A stretch of DNA of 35,555 nt from Alphaproteobacteria bacterium GWC2_42_16 (GTDB lineage: Bacteria > Pseudomonadota > Alphaproteobacteria > UBA9655), in NCBI GenBank assembly GCA_001767835.1, contig MEMA01000006.1:1-35555 (forward strand). The letters run 5' to 3'. This document shows positions 14,204-24,426 of this stretch, in pieces. Each line of letters starts with the position of its first letter. Position 1 is the stretch's first letter. The position numbers and the translations under genes are program-made. The notes below the pieces were generated by a model. The model made no database searches. It was not told the DNA's origin and worked only from the letters and a program-made list of their open reading frames with translations.

Positions 14204-15331
14204 TTATAGAATTCCGATTGAAAGACGAGGGACTTTGAGAGTTTGCTGGCGTCCCACATTCAACAAAAAGCCAAAGCCCATCAAAAGGGTAAGCAATGCT
14301 GTGCCCCCATAGGAAACTAGAGGAAGAGGAACCCCCACAACAGGCAAGAGGCCCATCACCATGGCTATGTTAATAAACATATAAAGAAAAAAAGTAACCG
14401 TAATGCCAGAGGCCACATAGCGTCCAAAATCATTTTGGGTTGTCAAGGCAATATGAGAACATAAGGTTATCAAAAGAGTATAGAGGAGAATAAGGGTTGT
14501 TCCTCCCAAAAGGCCCCATTCTTCACATAAAAGGGCAAAGATAAAGTCTGTTTGTTTTAAAGGAACGAAATTCAAATAAGCTTGGGTTCCTTGCAGATAG
14601 CCTTTGCCTAAGAGTCCCCCTGATCCTAAAGCAATTTTGGATTGGGTAATGTGGTAGCCTGCTCCTAAGGAATCCTGACTGGGATCCAAAAACATAAAAA
14701 TCCTTTTTTTCTGATAGGCATGAAGGAAGTTCCAGAGGATAGGAATACTGGCTCCACCTGCAGCAAGAGCAATTCCAAAAATCCAGAGGGAAACCCCTGC
14801 TAAGAAAAAAAGAGCCCCTCCCGACATGAGCAAAATCATGGCTGTCCCTAAATCCGGCTGCCTCAGTACAAGAACCGTAGGAATCAGAATTAACAAGAGA
14901 GGGGCACTCAACTTATACAAGGAAAGAGGTTGAGATTGGGAATGAAAATACCGTGCCAGAGCTAGAATAAGCGCAACTTTCATCAATTCAGAGGGTTGCA
15001 GCTGAATCAAATAAAGGTCAATCCATCGTTGCGCCCCCATGCCAATAAAACCCATAAATTCAACGCCACATAAAAGTGCTAAGGAAACCCCGTAAAAGAT
15101 GTAAGCGAAACGCAGCCACCATCGAAGATCTGTAAGTGCAATGCCAAACAGTATCACCATTCCCATCCCAAAACGTACCATCTGTTTAAGTGCCCATACG
15201 TGAGGATCCCCTTTCCCTGCCGAAATTAAGAGCCCCCAGCCAATGGCTGAGATGAAAAAGATCAACAAAATGATGGTCCAATTCAACTGAGAAAATTTTT
15301 GAAACAACTGACTTCTCGCGGCAGTCTTCAT
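14204..15331 (-). CDS. rodA: Rod shape-determining SEDS glycosyltransferase RodA
   Basis: A 375-aa polytopic membrane protein of the SEDS family, which polymerises lipid II into peptidoglycan together with PBP2 during side-wall growth. Characteristic segments are GAQRWIDLYLIQLQPSE, the DLGTAMILL motif, IALGSGGLLGKGYLQGTQ, and FIFALLCEEWGLLGG, ending with PLVSYGGTALL. Its start overlaps the mrdA stop by four bases (ATGA). It is the last gene of the mreBCD-mrdA-rodA operon. The length is normal. Confidence 0.95.
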   Translation of the reverse strand: MKTAARSQLFQKFSQLNWTIILLIFFISAIGWGLLISAGKGDPHVWALKQMVRFGMGMVILFGIALTDLRWWLRFAYIFYGVSLALLCGVEFMGFIGMGAQRWIDLYLIQLQPSELMKVALILALARYFHSQSQPLSLYKLSAPLLLILIPTVLVLRQPDLGTAMILLMSGGALFFLAGVSLWIFGIALAAGGASIPILWNFLHAYQKKRIFMFLDPSQDSLGAGYHITQSKIALGSGGLLGKGYLQGTQAYLNFVPLKQTDFIFALLCEEWGLLGGTTLILLYTLLITLCSHIALTTQNDFGRYVASGITVTFFLYMFINIAMVMGLLPVVGVPLPLVSYGGTALLTLLMGFGFLLNVGRQQTLKVPRLSIGIL

Positions 15332-17130
15332 AAAGGGGGCTCCTCTTCAAGAGCTTGAGCTTTCAATAAAATATCCCGCGCTGCAATAACAGCTGAGCGA
15401 GCACCCCCCGCATGTTCAATAATAACAGCAATGGCATAACGTGGGTTCTCGAGGGGGGCATAGCCTATAAAGAGCCCATGTTCCCTGTACTCCCAAGGTA
15501 AGTTGGTGGTTTTTGTTTGGCCCGCTCTTCGTTGACTAAGAGTAATACGACGTACTTGACTTGTCCCTGTCTTCCCTCCCATTTCCTTCCCTTCAACTAA
15601 AATACGTCCCGGATAGGCCGTTCCGGAAGGTGAGTTGGCCGTATGAGCCATTGCCTCTTTGACAAGGTCAAGGTGGTCAGGATTAAAGCCAAGATCAGGA
15701 AACGGGTGAGCAGTGCCTTTTTCTAATTGTGGAACAACTTTCTTTCCTCCTCCTGCAATTCTCGCAATTGCAATAGCTAACTCCATGGGTGTGGCTGATA
15801 TATACCCTTGGCCAATACCGGTGAGAATTGTATCGCTTAAGGTCCACTTTTCCTTCTTCTTTTCACGTTTCCATACTTTTGTGGGGACAAGACCTTTCCT
15901 GCTATGAGGAAAACCTTCAATTCCTCCTTCTCCTAGACCCAGATTTTTATAGTAAGTTGAAAGGCGATCAATGCCGACTCTTTTAGCGATCTCATAAAAG
16001 AAGACATCACAGGATTCAGATATAGCTCTTAAAACGTTGACAGTTCCGTGACCCTCTTTTTTATAACAATGAAAGGGATGATCCCCCACATAATAATACC
16101 CCGGACATTGAACAGAGGTGGTTTTATCAATAATTCCTGCCTCCAGAGCCGCCAAGGCCACAAAAATTTTAACCGTCGATCCAGGAGGATAAAGCCCTGA
16201 AATGGCTTTATTTGTCAAGGGAACATAAGGATTATTTTGAAGGTCTTTCCAATCATTTCGGTTAATCCCTAAGGTGAAAAGATTCGGATCAAAGGAGGGA
16301 AAAGACACGAGAGCTAAAATATTCCCCGTTTGAATGTCCAAGACAACAGCTGCCGCACTTTCATGTTCTGAAAGCACCTCATAGGCATAGCGTTGCAAGC
16401 GCTCATCAATGGTTAAACAAATATCTTCCCCAGGAATGCTTTCAATTTGATTCAGTTCGCGTACAATTTTTCTACGGGCATTGACTTCTAAAGCACTATA
16501 GCCAGGGGTTCCCTTTAAACGCTGATTTAGATACTTTTCAAAACCACTTTTCCCGATTTTTAAGCCAGGAATTCCTAAGCTCGGATCTTCCTCTTCTTCT
16601 TTTTCTGAAGGCGAAGAGACATATCCCAAAAGATGGGCTCCTTCTGCTGCAAATGGATATCTACGTTTAGAACCTATTTCTATGGTCATCCCAGGTAGGT
16701 CCATGGCATGGAGTTCTATTGCTGACACCTCATCCCAGGTTAAATTATCCTTGATCACAAGAGACTCAACGCCTTGCCGTTTTTGTGCTTTTTTTAAAAT
16801 CTCCTCTTTTGCCTCAGGAGAAAGGGAAATAACCGCTTCAAGAGACGCCAAGGCAACTTCGATGTCCTTCTTTTTGTCGGCAAGTAAAAGAAGTTTAAAG
16901 TTGGTTTCATTTTCCACAAGAAGAATTCCGTTCTTATCATAGACGCGGCCCCTTAAGGGAACCAAAGGCCGGGTAACAATACGATTTCCGTCAGCCAATA
17001 CGCGATAATAGGACCCCTCAATAATTTGCAAATAGACCATGCGGCTAAATAAAAGAAGGACCAAACAAATTTGAAAGCCTCCTAAAAAAAGAGCCCGGGA
17101 AAAGAATTTTGATGTTTCCGCCCTAGACAT
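15328..17130 (-). CDS. mrdA: Peptidoglycan transpeptidase PBP2 (MrdA)
   Basis: A 600-aa class B penicillin-binding protein for cell elongation. One N-terminal membrane helix (about residues 13-32) is followed by the PBP dimerisation domain and the transpeptidase domain. The catalytic motifs are visible: STVK in LYPPGSTVKIF, SCD in ISESCDVFFYE and KTG in GGKTGTSQVRR. It overlaps mreD by eight bases and rodA by four, consistent with a tightly coupled elongasome operon. The product works with RodA in the inner membrane. Confidence 0.97.
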   Translation of the reverse strand: MSRAETSKFFSRALFLGGFQICLVLLLFSRMVYLQIIEGSYYRVLADGNRIVTRPLVPLRGRVYDKNGILLVENETNFKLLLLADKKKDIEVALASLEAVISLSPEAKEEILKKAQKRQGVESLVIKDNLTWDEVSAIELHAMDLPGMTIEIGSKRRYPFAAEGAHLLGYVSSPSEKEEEEDPSLGIPGLKIGKSGFEKYLNQRLKGTPGYSALEVNARRKIVRELNQIESIPGEDICLTIDERLQRYAYEVLSEHESAAAVVLDIQTGNILALVSFPSFDPNLFTLGINRNDWKDLQNNPYVPLTNKAISGLYPPGSTVKIFVALAALEAGIIDKTTSVQCPGYYYVGDHPFHCYKKEGHGTVNVLRAISESCDVFFYEIAKRVGIDRLSTYYKNLGLGEGGIEGFPHSRKGLVPTKVWKREKKKEKWTLSDTILTGIGQGYISATPMELAIAIARIAGGGKKVVPQLEKGTAHPFPDLGFNPDHLDLVKEAMAHTANSPSGTAYPGRILVEGKEMGGKTGTSQVRRITLSQRRAGQTKTTNLPWEYREHGLFIGYAPLENPRYAIAVIIEHAGGARSAVIAARDILLKAQALEEEPPL

Positions 17131-17593
17131 GACTTTGGATCCACAAATGGAGATGACTTAAAAATAAAACCACCAAAGGATATAAGATAACCCCAAATAT
17201 CCAGGAGACGAAAAGTTCAATGCCTCCAGAAAAACATAAAGCATACAAGAGAAGATATCCTCCACTAAAAAACACAAATCCAAGCCAAATCAAGAGGAAT
17301 TTATCCGGGCGTAAGGAAGAGCGACTATAACGGCCTACAATGGTACTTCCCATCAGGAGTATGGAAGATACCCCAAGGGCATGTCCCATAAGAACATCAT
17401 AGACAAGCCCTATAACAAAGAGCCCCTCTTGAGGAAGCCAGCTTGGATGATAAACAAGCCAATAGTAAACTGGAATAAGAAGCAGGGTCGGCATCAGAGG
17501 AAAGCCCGCAATGTGCCATGAACTTCCGATCATCATGATGGAAAACAAGCTCAAAAGGGGCAACACTTTTAAAAAATTTGGGACTAACTTCAC
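17123..17593 (-). CDS. mreD: Rod shape-determining protein MreD
   Basis: A 156-aa, highly hydrophobic protein with about five membrane segments, as expected for MreD. It contains the GLVYDVLMGHALGVSSIL segment typical of the family. Its start overlaps the mreC stop by four bases and its end overlaps mrdA. It is a membrane partner of MreC in the elongasome. Sequence conservation in MreD is weak; gene position makes the call firm. Confidence 0.93.
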   Translation of the reverse strand: MKLVPNFLKVLPLLSLFSIMMIGSSWHIAGFPLMPTLLLIPVYYWLVYHPSWLPQEGLFVIGLVYDVLMGHALGVSSILLMGSTIVGRYSRSSLRPDKFLLIWLGFVFFSGGYLLLYALCFSGGIELFVSWIFGVILYPLVVLFLSHLHLWIQSHV

Positions 17594-18483
17594 TTGTCCT
17601 CCAAGGCTGAACTCACCTCTCTATGAAATTCCTGAGGACGTAGGTTAAGAATTTGAACCCATTCAATGTCTTGAAAGGGGACATAAAGTCTAACCTTAAC
17701 TTTTCCATGGTCAAAACTATCAATCACTCCCACGGGAAAGCCAGCGGGAAAAATGCCACCCAAGCCAGATGTCACAACCTTTTCTCCAACTTGGAGTTTA
17801 CTAATATCGTTCACATAAACAAGAGTCGACAAAAAACTGCCATTTCCAGAAAGGATTGCCTTTTGTTTTGAAGAAGTTGTCATAACTGGAATGCGAGAAT
17901 TTAAATCTGTAATCAAGAGAACGCGAGCAAGATATTTTCCTACCTTCTCAATACGGCCCACAATGCCTTCTTCCACCACAACGGCTTGGTCTTTTATAAC
18001 CCCATCTTTTTCTCCCCCCTCAATTAAAAAAAAACGATGAAGACCATCATAAGGGCTAGCAAGTACGCGCACAGTTCGGTATTTAAGCCCATCTTGAACT
18101 GGAATATTTAAGAGTTGTTTTAAGACCTTGTTTTCATGGGAGAGGGGTTTTAAGGCCTGAAGCTCCTTTTTTAAATCTTCATTTATGAGGACTAAACGAG
18201 CATGCTTTTCCTTAAGATAAACTAATTGTTGAGCACTTTGAAGAAGGATCCGCGTTTGGTAAAAAGGGTGAAGAAAACTTTTTTGAAGAAAGACAACTTT
18301 CTCAAAAAGAATCTGCTCAAGGGGATCGTAAAGAGGTTTATAAAACCGAACTGCCCCCCCTAAAAGTAAAATGAAAATGAAGGTCAGCCAAACGCTCTGT
18401 CGCCACCGTTGAAAACGGGAAGGGTAAGGATTGGGCGTTGGCTTTATAGGACCTGGCTTTTTATGGGGTAGGAAAAGGGGCAC
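17590..18483 (-). CDS. mreC: Rod shape-determining protein MreC
   Basis: A 297-aa periplasmic scaffold with one N-terminal membrane helix (about residues 33-48), a coiled coil (about 80-118, LKEKHARLVLINEDLKKELQ) and the beta-barrel MreC domain. Conserved stretches are VLASPYDGLHRFFLIEGGEKDGV and VVTSGLGGIFPAGFPVGVI. It lies 14 bases after mreB. MreC links cytoplasmic MreB to PBP2 and RodA. The N-terminal extension before the helix is basic and proline-rich. Confidence 0.96.
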   Translation of the reverse strand: MPLFLPHKKPGPIKPTPNPYPSRFQRWRQSVWLTFIFILLLGGAVRFYKPLYDPLEQILFEKVVFLQKSFLHPFYQTRILLQSAQQLVYLKEKHARLVLINEDLKKELQALKPLSHENKVLKQLLNIPVQDGLKYRTVRVLASPYDGLHRFFLIEGGEKDGVIKDQAVVVEEGIVGRIEKVGKYLARVLLITDLNSRIPVMTTSSKQKAILSGNGSFLSTLVYVNDISKLQVGEKVVTSGLGGIFPAGFPVGVIDSFDHGKVKVRLYVPFQDIEWVQILNLRPQEFHREVSSALEDK

Positions 18484-18497
18484 ACTTTAAGCCCTTT

Positions 18498-19577
<1,080 letters not shown>

Positions 19578-19641
19578 TTAGCACAGTAATTTTCAAGTGC
19601 GCAGTACTTTTTAACAGCTGTTTTAACACTTTGTTTTTATT

Positions 19642-20661
19642 CTAAAGATCTTCAAGGGGTTGCAGCTTTAGGAGAGGTGCTGGACCTATGGAAAGAACGC
19701 CGTTTTGAAGTGTAATGGGAACTGTTAGTGTCTTACCTCCAGATGAATTCGGAGACGAAAATAAATCTAAAATAAAGGAAGCTGTTGCCGCTTTCTTTTT
19801 GTTTATCCAACCTAAACTTACCATATCCGCAAGGGCTTCTTGATAGCCTTGTATTCGGCTCGAAAAAGATCCGAGTAAATACATGTTCTTATCTAAGGTT
19901 AAGGTTCCTTCAGCTTCTCCATGGATTGGTGGCCATGAAACCTTTACAGAGGCCAATTCAAGAACCCCGCCACCATCACGCCATTGCGAGAGAGATGTTG
20001 GAGGCATCTTTGCAGCATATCCGGAGAGCTCACCCTCAAGGGCCAAGATGAGATTATAATCTAGAGGGCTTTCTTTTAAGAGGGTTTCCAAGTTTGAAAC
20101 CTCGGTTGAAAAAGTAAATTTAAGGCTTAGTGGAGTGACCAGATCTGTCGCTTTTAAAGAAAGGGCTTTGAGAGTGACGGGTTGAACTTTATCCCCCACG
20201 AAAGAGGAGACCTTTCCTATTTTAAGATCTAGGTTTTTTAAGTGACCTTCCGCAGAAAACAGGAGAATACCTTCCATGTCTTCAAGAGACAGGGTCTCAA
20301 AGGTGAATGGCAGGTTTTGAGGAAGAGATATCTTTTGATCTCCAGGGAAAGAACAACTGAGCTGATAAGGTTTCCAAGGATAGACAGAAATGACAGCTTC
20401 TTCACCCTGCCATTTCCAGGTTCCTTTTGCGTCTTTAAGGGAGGGTTCTTTAAAACTCACATTCAAGAGCAAGGGATTCCCAGCAACAGAAAAACTTGCA
20501 TAAGATAGGGAGTACCCTTTTTGTTGAAGTCGCTTCGTTGTGGCGGCAATTTCCTTCTCGATCCAAAGAAGGCTATACTCATAAACAATAAAGCTTCCCA
20601 AAAAACAAAGGGCCAGGAAAAAAAGAAATCCTACTAAAAGTTTTTTTCGTGTTATCAGCAT
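19642..20661 (-). CDS. DUF2125 domain-containing protein
   Basis: A 339-aa protein with one N-terminal membrane helix (about residues 8-30) and a long beta-rich exported part. The pattern (EKEIAATTKRLQQKGYSLSYASFSVAGNP...) matches DUF2125, a family mainly seen in alphaproteobacteria and of unknown function, perhaps related to AsmA-like envelope proteins. Its start overlaps the plsC stop by seven bases, so it belongs to the ftsE-ftsX-ydcF-plsC operon. Confidence 0.8.
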   Translation of the reverse strand: MLITRKKLLVGFLFFLALCFLGSFIVYEYSLLWIEKEIAATTKRLQQKGYSLSYASFSVAGNPLLLNVSFKEPSLKDAKGTWKWQGEEAVISVYPWKPYQLSCSFPGDQKISLPQNLPFTFETLSLEDMEGILLFSAEGHLKNLDLKIGKVSSFVGDKVQPVTLKALSLKATDLVTPLSLKFTFSTEVSNLETLLKESPLDYNLILALEGELSGYAAKMPPTSLSQWRDGGGVLELASVKVSWPPIHGEAEGTLTLDKNMYLLGSFSSRIQGYQEALADMVSLGWINKKKAATASFILDLFSSPNSSGGKTLTVPITLQNGVLSIGPAPLLKLQPLEDL

Positions 20662-21383
20662 AAAGGTTTCTCCTTATAAACTAGCTCGTTTGTTTTTTCT
20701 TCAATTCGCCTTTCAAGTATACGCATAAATTCTTGGCGGGAAAGGCCTGGGTTGAGAGGCTCCAAGACATCAACTGTAATTTCCCCAGGATATTTAAGAA
20801 AAGTACGTCGGGGCCAAAACAAACCCGCATTATGAGCCACAGGAACAACTGGCTTCTTTAAATGAACATAGAGGCTAGCAACACCTGATTTATAAATACC
20901 CTTTTCACCGGGCTTTGACCGTGTTCCTTCCGGGAAAATCAGAATGGGTCTCCCACAGGCAACGGCGGCTTGTGCTTTTTGTAAGAGCCTTTTGAGATCT
21001 TGTCCCCCTTTATTTTTAGACCGAGAAAGGGGAATGACATTCAGTTTTCTTAAATACCACCCAAAAAAAGGAATCCAGAGAATGTCTTTTTTTAAAACCA
21101 CCGCTGGATCGGAAAGAAGAGCATAGAAGACAATTGTCTCCCAAACTGATTGATGTTTAACCGCAAAAATAGAAGGGGTTTTTAAAAGGCTTACCTTGCC
21201 TTGGACCTTAAAATGCAAACCTAAAAGATGGTCGCAAAGCCAAACAACACTCTGAACCCAAAAGTGCGCGATTTTTAAAATAAAAGAACGGGGCAGCAAC
21301 AAAGTGGGAAGGAAAAGGATGCCGCAGAAAAGCGTCCACATATAAAAAATACTATTAAAGAAAAGGGATCTTAAGGAAACCAT
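20655..21383 (-). CDS. plsC: 1-acyl-sn-glycerol-3-phosphate acyltransferase (PlsC-like)
   Basis: A 242-aa membrane acyltransferase that makes phosphatidic acid from lysophosphatidate. The catalytic block reads KHQSVWE, the H(X)4E variant of the H(X)4D motif. The FPEGTRSKPGE motif and PVVPVAHNAG follow. Two hydrophobic segments lie near the N-terminus. Its ATG shares a base with the ydcF stop (TAATG), indicating coupling. Gene context with ftsEX and DUF2125 suggests an envelope-growth operon. Confidence 0.9.
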   Translation of the reverse strand: MVSLRSLFFNSIFYMWTLFCGILFLPTLLLPRSFILKIAHFWVQSVVWLCDHLLGLHFKVQGKVSLLKTPSIFAVKHQSVWETIVFYALLSDPAVVLKKDILWIPFFGWYLRKLNVIPLSRSKNKGGQDLKRLLQKAQAAVACGRPILIFPEGTRSKPGEKGIYKSGVASLYVHLKKPVVPVAHNAGLFWPRRTFLKYPGEITVDVLEPLNPGLSRQEFMRILERRIEEKTNELVYKEKPLC

Positions 21384-21997
21384 TAGACCTTCTCGGCCGT
21401 TTTAAAATAACTTTGAATATCCAGAAAAGTTCTCCTTATCAAGGCAAAAAGAAATTTATTATATTCTTGAAGAACGAGTCGCAATGTTTTTGCTTCGAGC
21501 CACCATTTAGCCTTTAAAAAACTTTCTCCCACAACAGGATGAGGTAGAATGATAACCTCTGGTAACAAAGGACGAAGTTCTAAAAGACTTCGTGGCATGT
21601 GATAGTTAGAGGTAATAAGCCTTAAGGATTTAATATGATGATGACGGACCCACTTAGCAGTTTCTTCGGCATTCCCCCGTGTATCAAGGGCCTTACAATC
21701 AAGAGTAACGTTTTCATTGTAAGATTCTCGATTCATTTGAATTGATAACTCAGATTCAGGATTCACGCCAGAAATAAGCAAGTAGGTTCCTTTTTTTTGT
21801 TCAAAAAGAATAAGGGCTTCTTTTAAACGCGTTCCTCCACCTGTAAATATCACAATCCCATCTGTCGATTTAAGAGACTCATGAGGCAAAGAAGGAATCA
21901 TCTTCGTAAAAAGGACAAGGCCTATAAACCATAACAAACCACCCATAGAGAGGATGATTATAAATCGTAAGCTATAGAGTAAGGTTGCTTTTAGCAT
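21383..21997 (-). CDS. YdcF/ElyC family protein (DUF218)
   Basis: A 204-aa protein with an N-terminal membrane helix (about residues 10-30) and a DUF218 domain. Key segments are GIVIFTGGGTRLKEAL, YLLISGVNP, LDTRGNAEET and LRLITSNYHMPRSLLEL. ElyC/SanA proteins of this family influence peptidoglycan or undecaprenyl-phosphate metabolism in E. coli; the enzyme activity is not settled. The gene is 16 bases downstream of ftsX and coupled to plsC. Confidence 0.88.
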   Translation of the reverse strand: MLKATLLYSLRFIIILSMGGLLWFIGLVLFTKMIPSLPHESLKSTDGIVIFTGGGTRLKEALILFEQKKGTYLLISGVNPESELSIQMNRESYNENVTLDCKALDTRGNAEETAKWVRHHHIKSLRLITSNYHMPRSLLELRPLLPEVIILPHPVVGESFLKAKWWLEAKTLRLVLQEYNKFLFALIRRTFLDIQSYFKTAEKV

Positions 21998-22013
21998 ACA
22001 CCCTCATAAAAAC

Positions 22014-22883
22014 TCAAGAACAAAGGGCTTTCATAACAGCCGCCCGAGCAGAAATCATCATGAAAAAGGATGTGATAAAGGGAGCAATTATAAAAATTAA
22101 GGCTGCTTCAAAGATGAACGTCTCACTAACAATAAAAGGAAGTCCGGCGTTTTCAAAAAGAAACGTGATCCCTAAAAAAGTGCACAACCCTAAAAGGGAC
22201 CCTATTGAACTCGCAATAATCCCTTGTTTAAACGCATTTCGTTGAAACTGTTTTGCAATATAAATCGGAGTCGCCCCAATTAGACTTAAAACTTCAATAA
22301 CTTCGCGATGAATAAGAAGGCTCGTGCGGGTCGCAAAGAATGTCGTCACCAGCGTTGAAAACAAAATAAGAAAGGTCAAAAGAAGAGCTAAAGATATTCC
22401 TGTAAAAAGCAGGTTGGAAACTTGGCCATGCCAGGAACGATGATCGACAATTTGAATGGTGGCAGAAATATTTTTTAAATGAAATTCTAACCCTTTTATA
22501 TCAAAAGATTCATTTCTATTTAGGCCTACATCAATGATAGTCGGCAAAGGAAAGGCTTCTATATTTGTATCTTCTCCCAAAAGGGAATGAAACAGTGTCT
22601 TCATCTCAGTTTGAGAAACGATATCAATGTTCGCCACCCCAGGCGTCCTTTTTAAAAGATCAAAGACTTGAGTTTGAAGATTCGGAGAGGGAACCTCAGA
22701 AAACAAAGGAACTTCTATAGAAAGATCCGTTGTTAACTTCTCTTCCCAAATACGGGTTGAATGAATCAAAAAAAAGGTAAAAGTAAAGCAGAGGGTTCCT
22801 AAATAAACCATAAGGATTACGATCTTGGGTACAAAGCGGGCGGCAATATCGTTTTTTAAAGGTAAATCCTGGTCTTTTTTCAT
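22014..22883 (-). CDS. ftsX: Cell division ABC transporter permease FtsX
   Basis: A 289-aa membrane protein with the FtsX layout: a cytoplasmic N-terminus, TM1 (about residues 20-41), an extracytoplasmic domain (about 42-165) and three C-terminal TM segments. IHREVIEVLSLIGATPIYIAKQFQR is the conserved cytoplasmic loop. With FtsE it regulates murein hydrolases at the septum. The start overlaps ftsE by four bases (ATGA). Confidence 0.94.
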   Translation of the reverse strand: MKKDQDLPLKNDIAARFVPKIVILMVYLGTLCFTFTFFLIHSTRIWEEKLTTDLSIEVPLFSEVPSPNLQTQVFDLLKRTPGVANIDIVSQTEMKTLFHSLLGEDTNIEAFPLPTIIDVGLNRNESFDIKGLEFHLKNISATIQIVDHRSWHGQVSNLLFTGISLALLLTFLILFSTLVTTFFATRTSLLIHREVIEVLSLIGATPIYIAKQFQRNAFKQGIIASSIGSLLGLCTFLGITFLFENAGLPFIVSETFIFEAALIFIIAPFITSFFMMISARAAVMKALCS

Positions 22884-23560
22884 GAGGCTTTCTTTTCCAA
22901 TTGTTGTTGAAGGAGGGTCCCATCTTTGAGGGTAAGCTGAAGGTAGGGAAACTTCTTCAAAATTCGTTGGTTATGCGTTGCAATAAGGACTGCGGTTCCT
23001 GTTTTATTCAATTCTTCGAAGAGACAAAGAAGCTTCGTTGCCATTTCATCATCCACATTCCCCGTTGGCTCATCTGCAAGGAGAAGTTGCGGTCGGGTGA
23101 TAATGGCTCGCGCTATAGCAGCTCTTTGCTTTTGGCCGCCAGAAAGGGACGGCGGATAGGCTTTAAGGCAGTCCCCAAGTCCAACCCAATTTAGAAGTTC
23201 TCCCGCATGCTTATGGCTCCGTTTTTCATCTACTCCACGCACGCGCAAGGGAAGTGAAACATTATCGATAACCGTCAAATGATCTAATAAATTGAATTCT
23301 TGAAACACGACTCCGATTTTTTGACGAAGAAGTGGAACAAGGGTTGGCTTCATTTTAAAGGTATCTTCCCCAAAAAGCTTGACACTCCCCCATCGAGGTT
23401 TAAGGCCTAGATACAAGACTTTCAAAAGGGAGGATTTTCCTGAACCACTAAGCCCCGTAAGAAAACGAAAAGATCCCTTTTCAATATTAAAACTAACCCC
23501 TTTAAATACTTCAGGTCCATCTTGGTATTGATGGCCAACCCCTAACAATTCAGCAATCAT
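22880..23560 (-). CDS. ftsE: Cell division ATP-binding protein FtsE
   Basis: A 226-aa ABC ATPase partnering FtsX. Walker A is GLSGSGKSSLL, the Q-loop lies in VVFQEFNLLDHL, the signature is LSGGQKQRAAIARAI and Walker B is LLLADEPTGNVDD, followed by the H-loop IATHNQ. I chose ATG 23560 (MIAELLGVGHQYQDG) because FtsE proteins begin there; the open frame reaches 23611 but the extra 17 residues are not family-like. It is the first gene of the operon. Confidence 0.95.
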   Translation of the reverse strand: MIAELLGVGHQYQDGPEVFKGVSFNIEKGSFRFLTGLSGSGKSSLLKVLYLGLKPRWGSVKLFGEDTFKMKPTLVPLLRQKIGVVFQEFNLLDHLTVIDNVSLPLRVRGVDEKRSHKHAGELLNWVGLGDCLKAYPPSLSGGQKQRAAIARAIITRPQLLLADEPTGNVDDEMATKLLCLFEELNKTGTAVLIATHNQRILKKFPYLQLTLKDGTLLQQQLEKKAS

Positions 23561-23630
23561 GTTTGACACGATCAAAAATCCTTTTAGAAATAACGAAATA
23601 AAATGACACAAAACGAAAAGATCGTCTAGC

Positions 23631-23659
23631 TTGCACCATTTTTATAAAGAGCATATAAC
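23631..23659 (+). promoter_or_regulatory. Sigma70-type promoter for the zinc-ribbon membrane protein
   Basis: TTGCAC (23631-23636), a 17-base spacer and TATAAC (23654-23659), 32 bases before the ATG at 23692. It lies in the divergent gap with ftsE. Confidence 0.6.
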
Positions 23660-23691
23660 CAAAGAAGCGAATATGTAAGGGGTTTCATTTC

Positions 23692-24342
23692 ATGATTATT
23701 ACCTGCCCAAAGTGTGCGAAAAGGTACATGGTTGATGATAATTTACTTCCTCGGGAAGGACGACATGTTCGGTGTATTTCCTGCCAACATACCTGGCTTC
23801 AAACCCCTCTAGAAGAAAAAACACCCATTCTCACCTTAACAGAATCTGAAGACATCTATTTGGAACAACGACCACCTCTCCAAAAAAAAGCCTCCTGGAA
23901 AGTTTGGTGTCTTGTCTTTTCTTTTTTTATTTTAGTCGCAAGTTTTGTCATCTATGGGCGAGAAATGGTTATAAAAATCTGGCCAAAATCGGAAAGTTTC
24001 TACGCTCTTGCTGGTTTATCTATCAACCACCCAGGAGAAGATCTATCTATTTTAAATACGTCCTCCTTTGTCCAACTAGAAGGGTCTAATGAAACGGTTT
24101 ATATTGTAGGTGATATTGTGAATACTGCCAATCAAGTTAGATCGATCCCCACCTTAAAAATCAAGTTGTTGGGGCCCCTTTCCCTCACGCAGTGTAAGGA
24201 GAAGGAGGGCAAATACTGCCTTTTGGATTCTTGGAATCACCGTCTTTCTGAGAATTCGCTTCTTCCTGGAGAAAAAATACACTTTGAGACAGAAGCTCAC
24301 CCCACGCCTTCCGGCACGCATCACATTTCTATTCAATTCTAA
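23692..24342 (+). CDS. MJ0042-type zinc-ribbon membrane protein
   Basis: A 216-aa protein starting with the MJ0042 zinc-ribbon (CPKCAKRYMVDDNLLPREGRH, then CISCQHTW), a family common as a short N-terminal domain in alphaproteobacteria. One membrane helix follows at about residues 68-89. The C-terminal part (IVGDIVNTANQVRSIPTLKI, DUF3426-like) would lie outside the cytoplasm. AAGGGG precedes the ATG. It is divergent from ftsE. The function is unknown. Confidence 0.85.
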   Translation: MIITCPKCAKRYMVDDNLLPREGRHVRCISCQHTWLQTPLEEKTPILTLTESEDIYLEQRPPLQKKASWKVWCLVFSFFILVASFVIYGREMVIKIWPKSESFYALAGLSINHPGEDLSILNTSSFVQLEGSNETVYIVGDIVNTANQVRSIPTLKIKLLGPLSLTQCKEKEGKYCLLDSWNHRLSENSLLPGEKIHFETEAHPTPSGTHHISIQF

Positions 24343-24346
24343 GGTT

Positions 24347-24372
24347 AAGGTTGGAAATCAACTCCCAACCTT
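24347..24372 (+). terminator. Probable rho-independent terminator
   Basis: AAGGTTGG (24347-24354) and CCAACCTT (24365-24372) form a perfect 8-bp stem with a 10-nt loop, followed by GAATTTTATT. It ends the zinc-ribbon gene four bases after its stop. The T-run is broken, so strength is uncertain. Confidence 0.55.
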
Positions 24373-24426
24373 GAATTTTATTATTAAATTGACTATGTCA
24401 TTTAAAGAACTTTTTAGGGTGTGAAC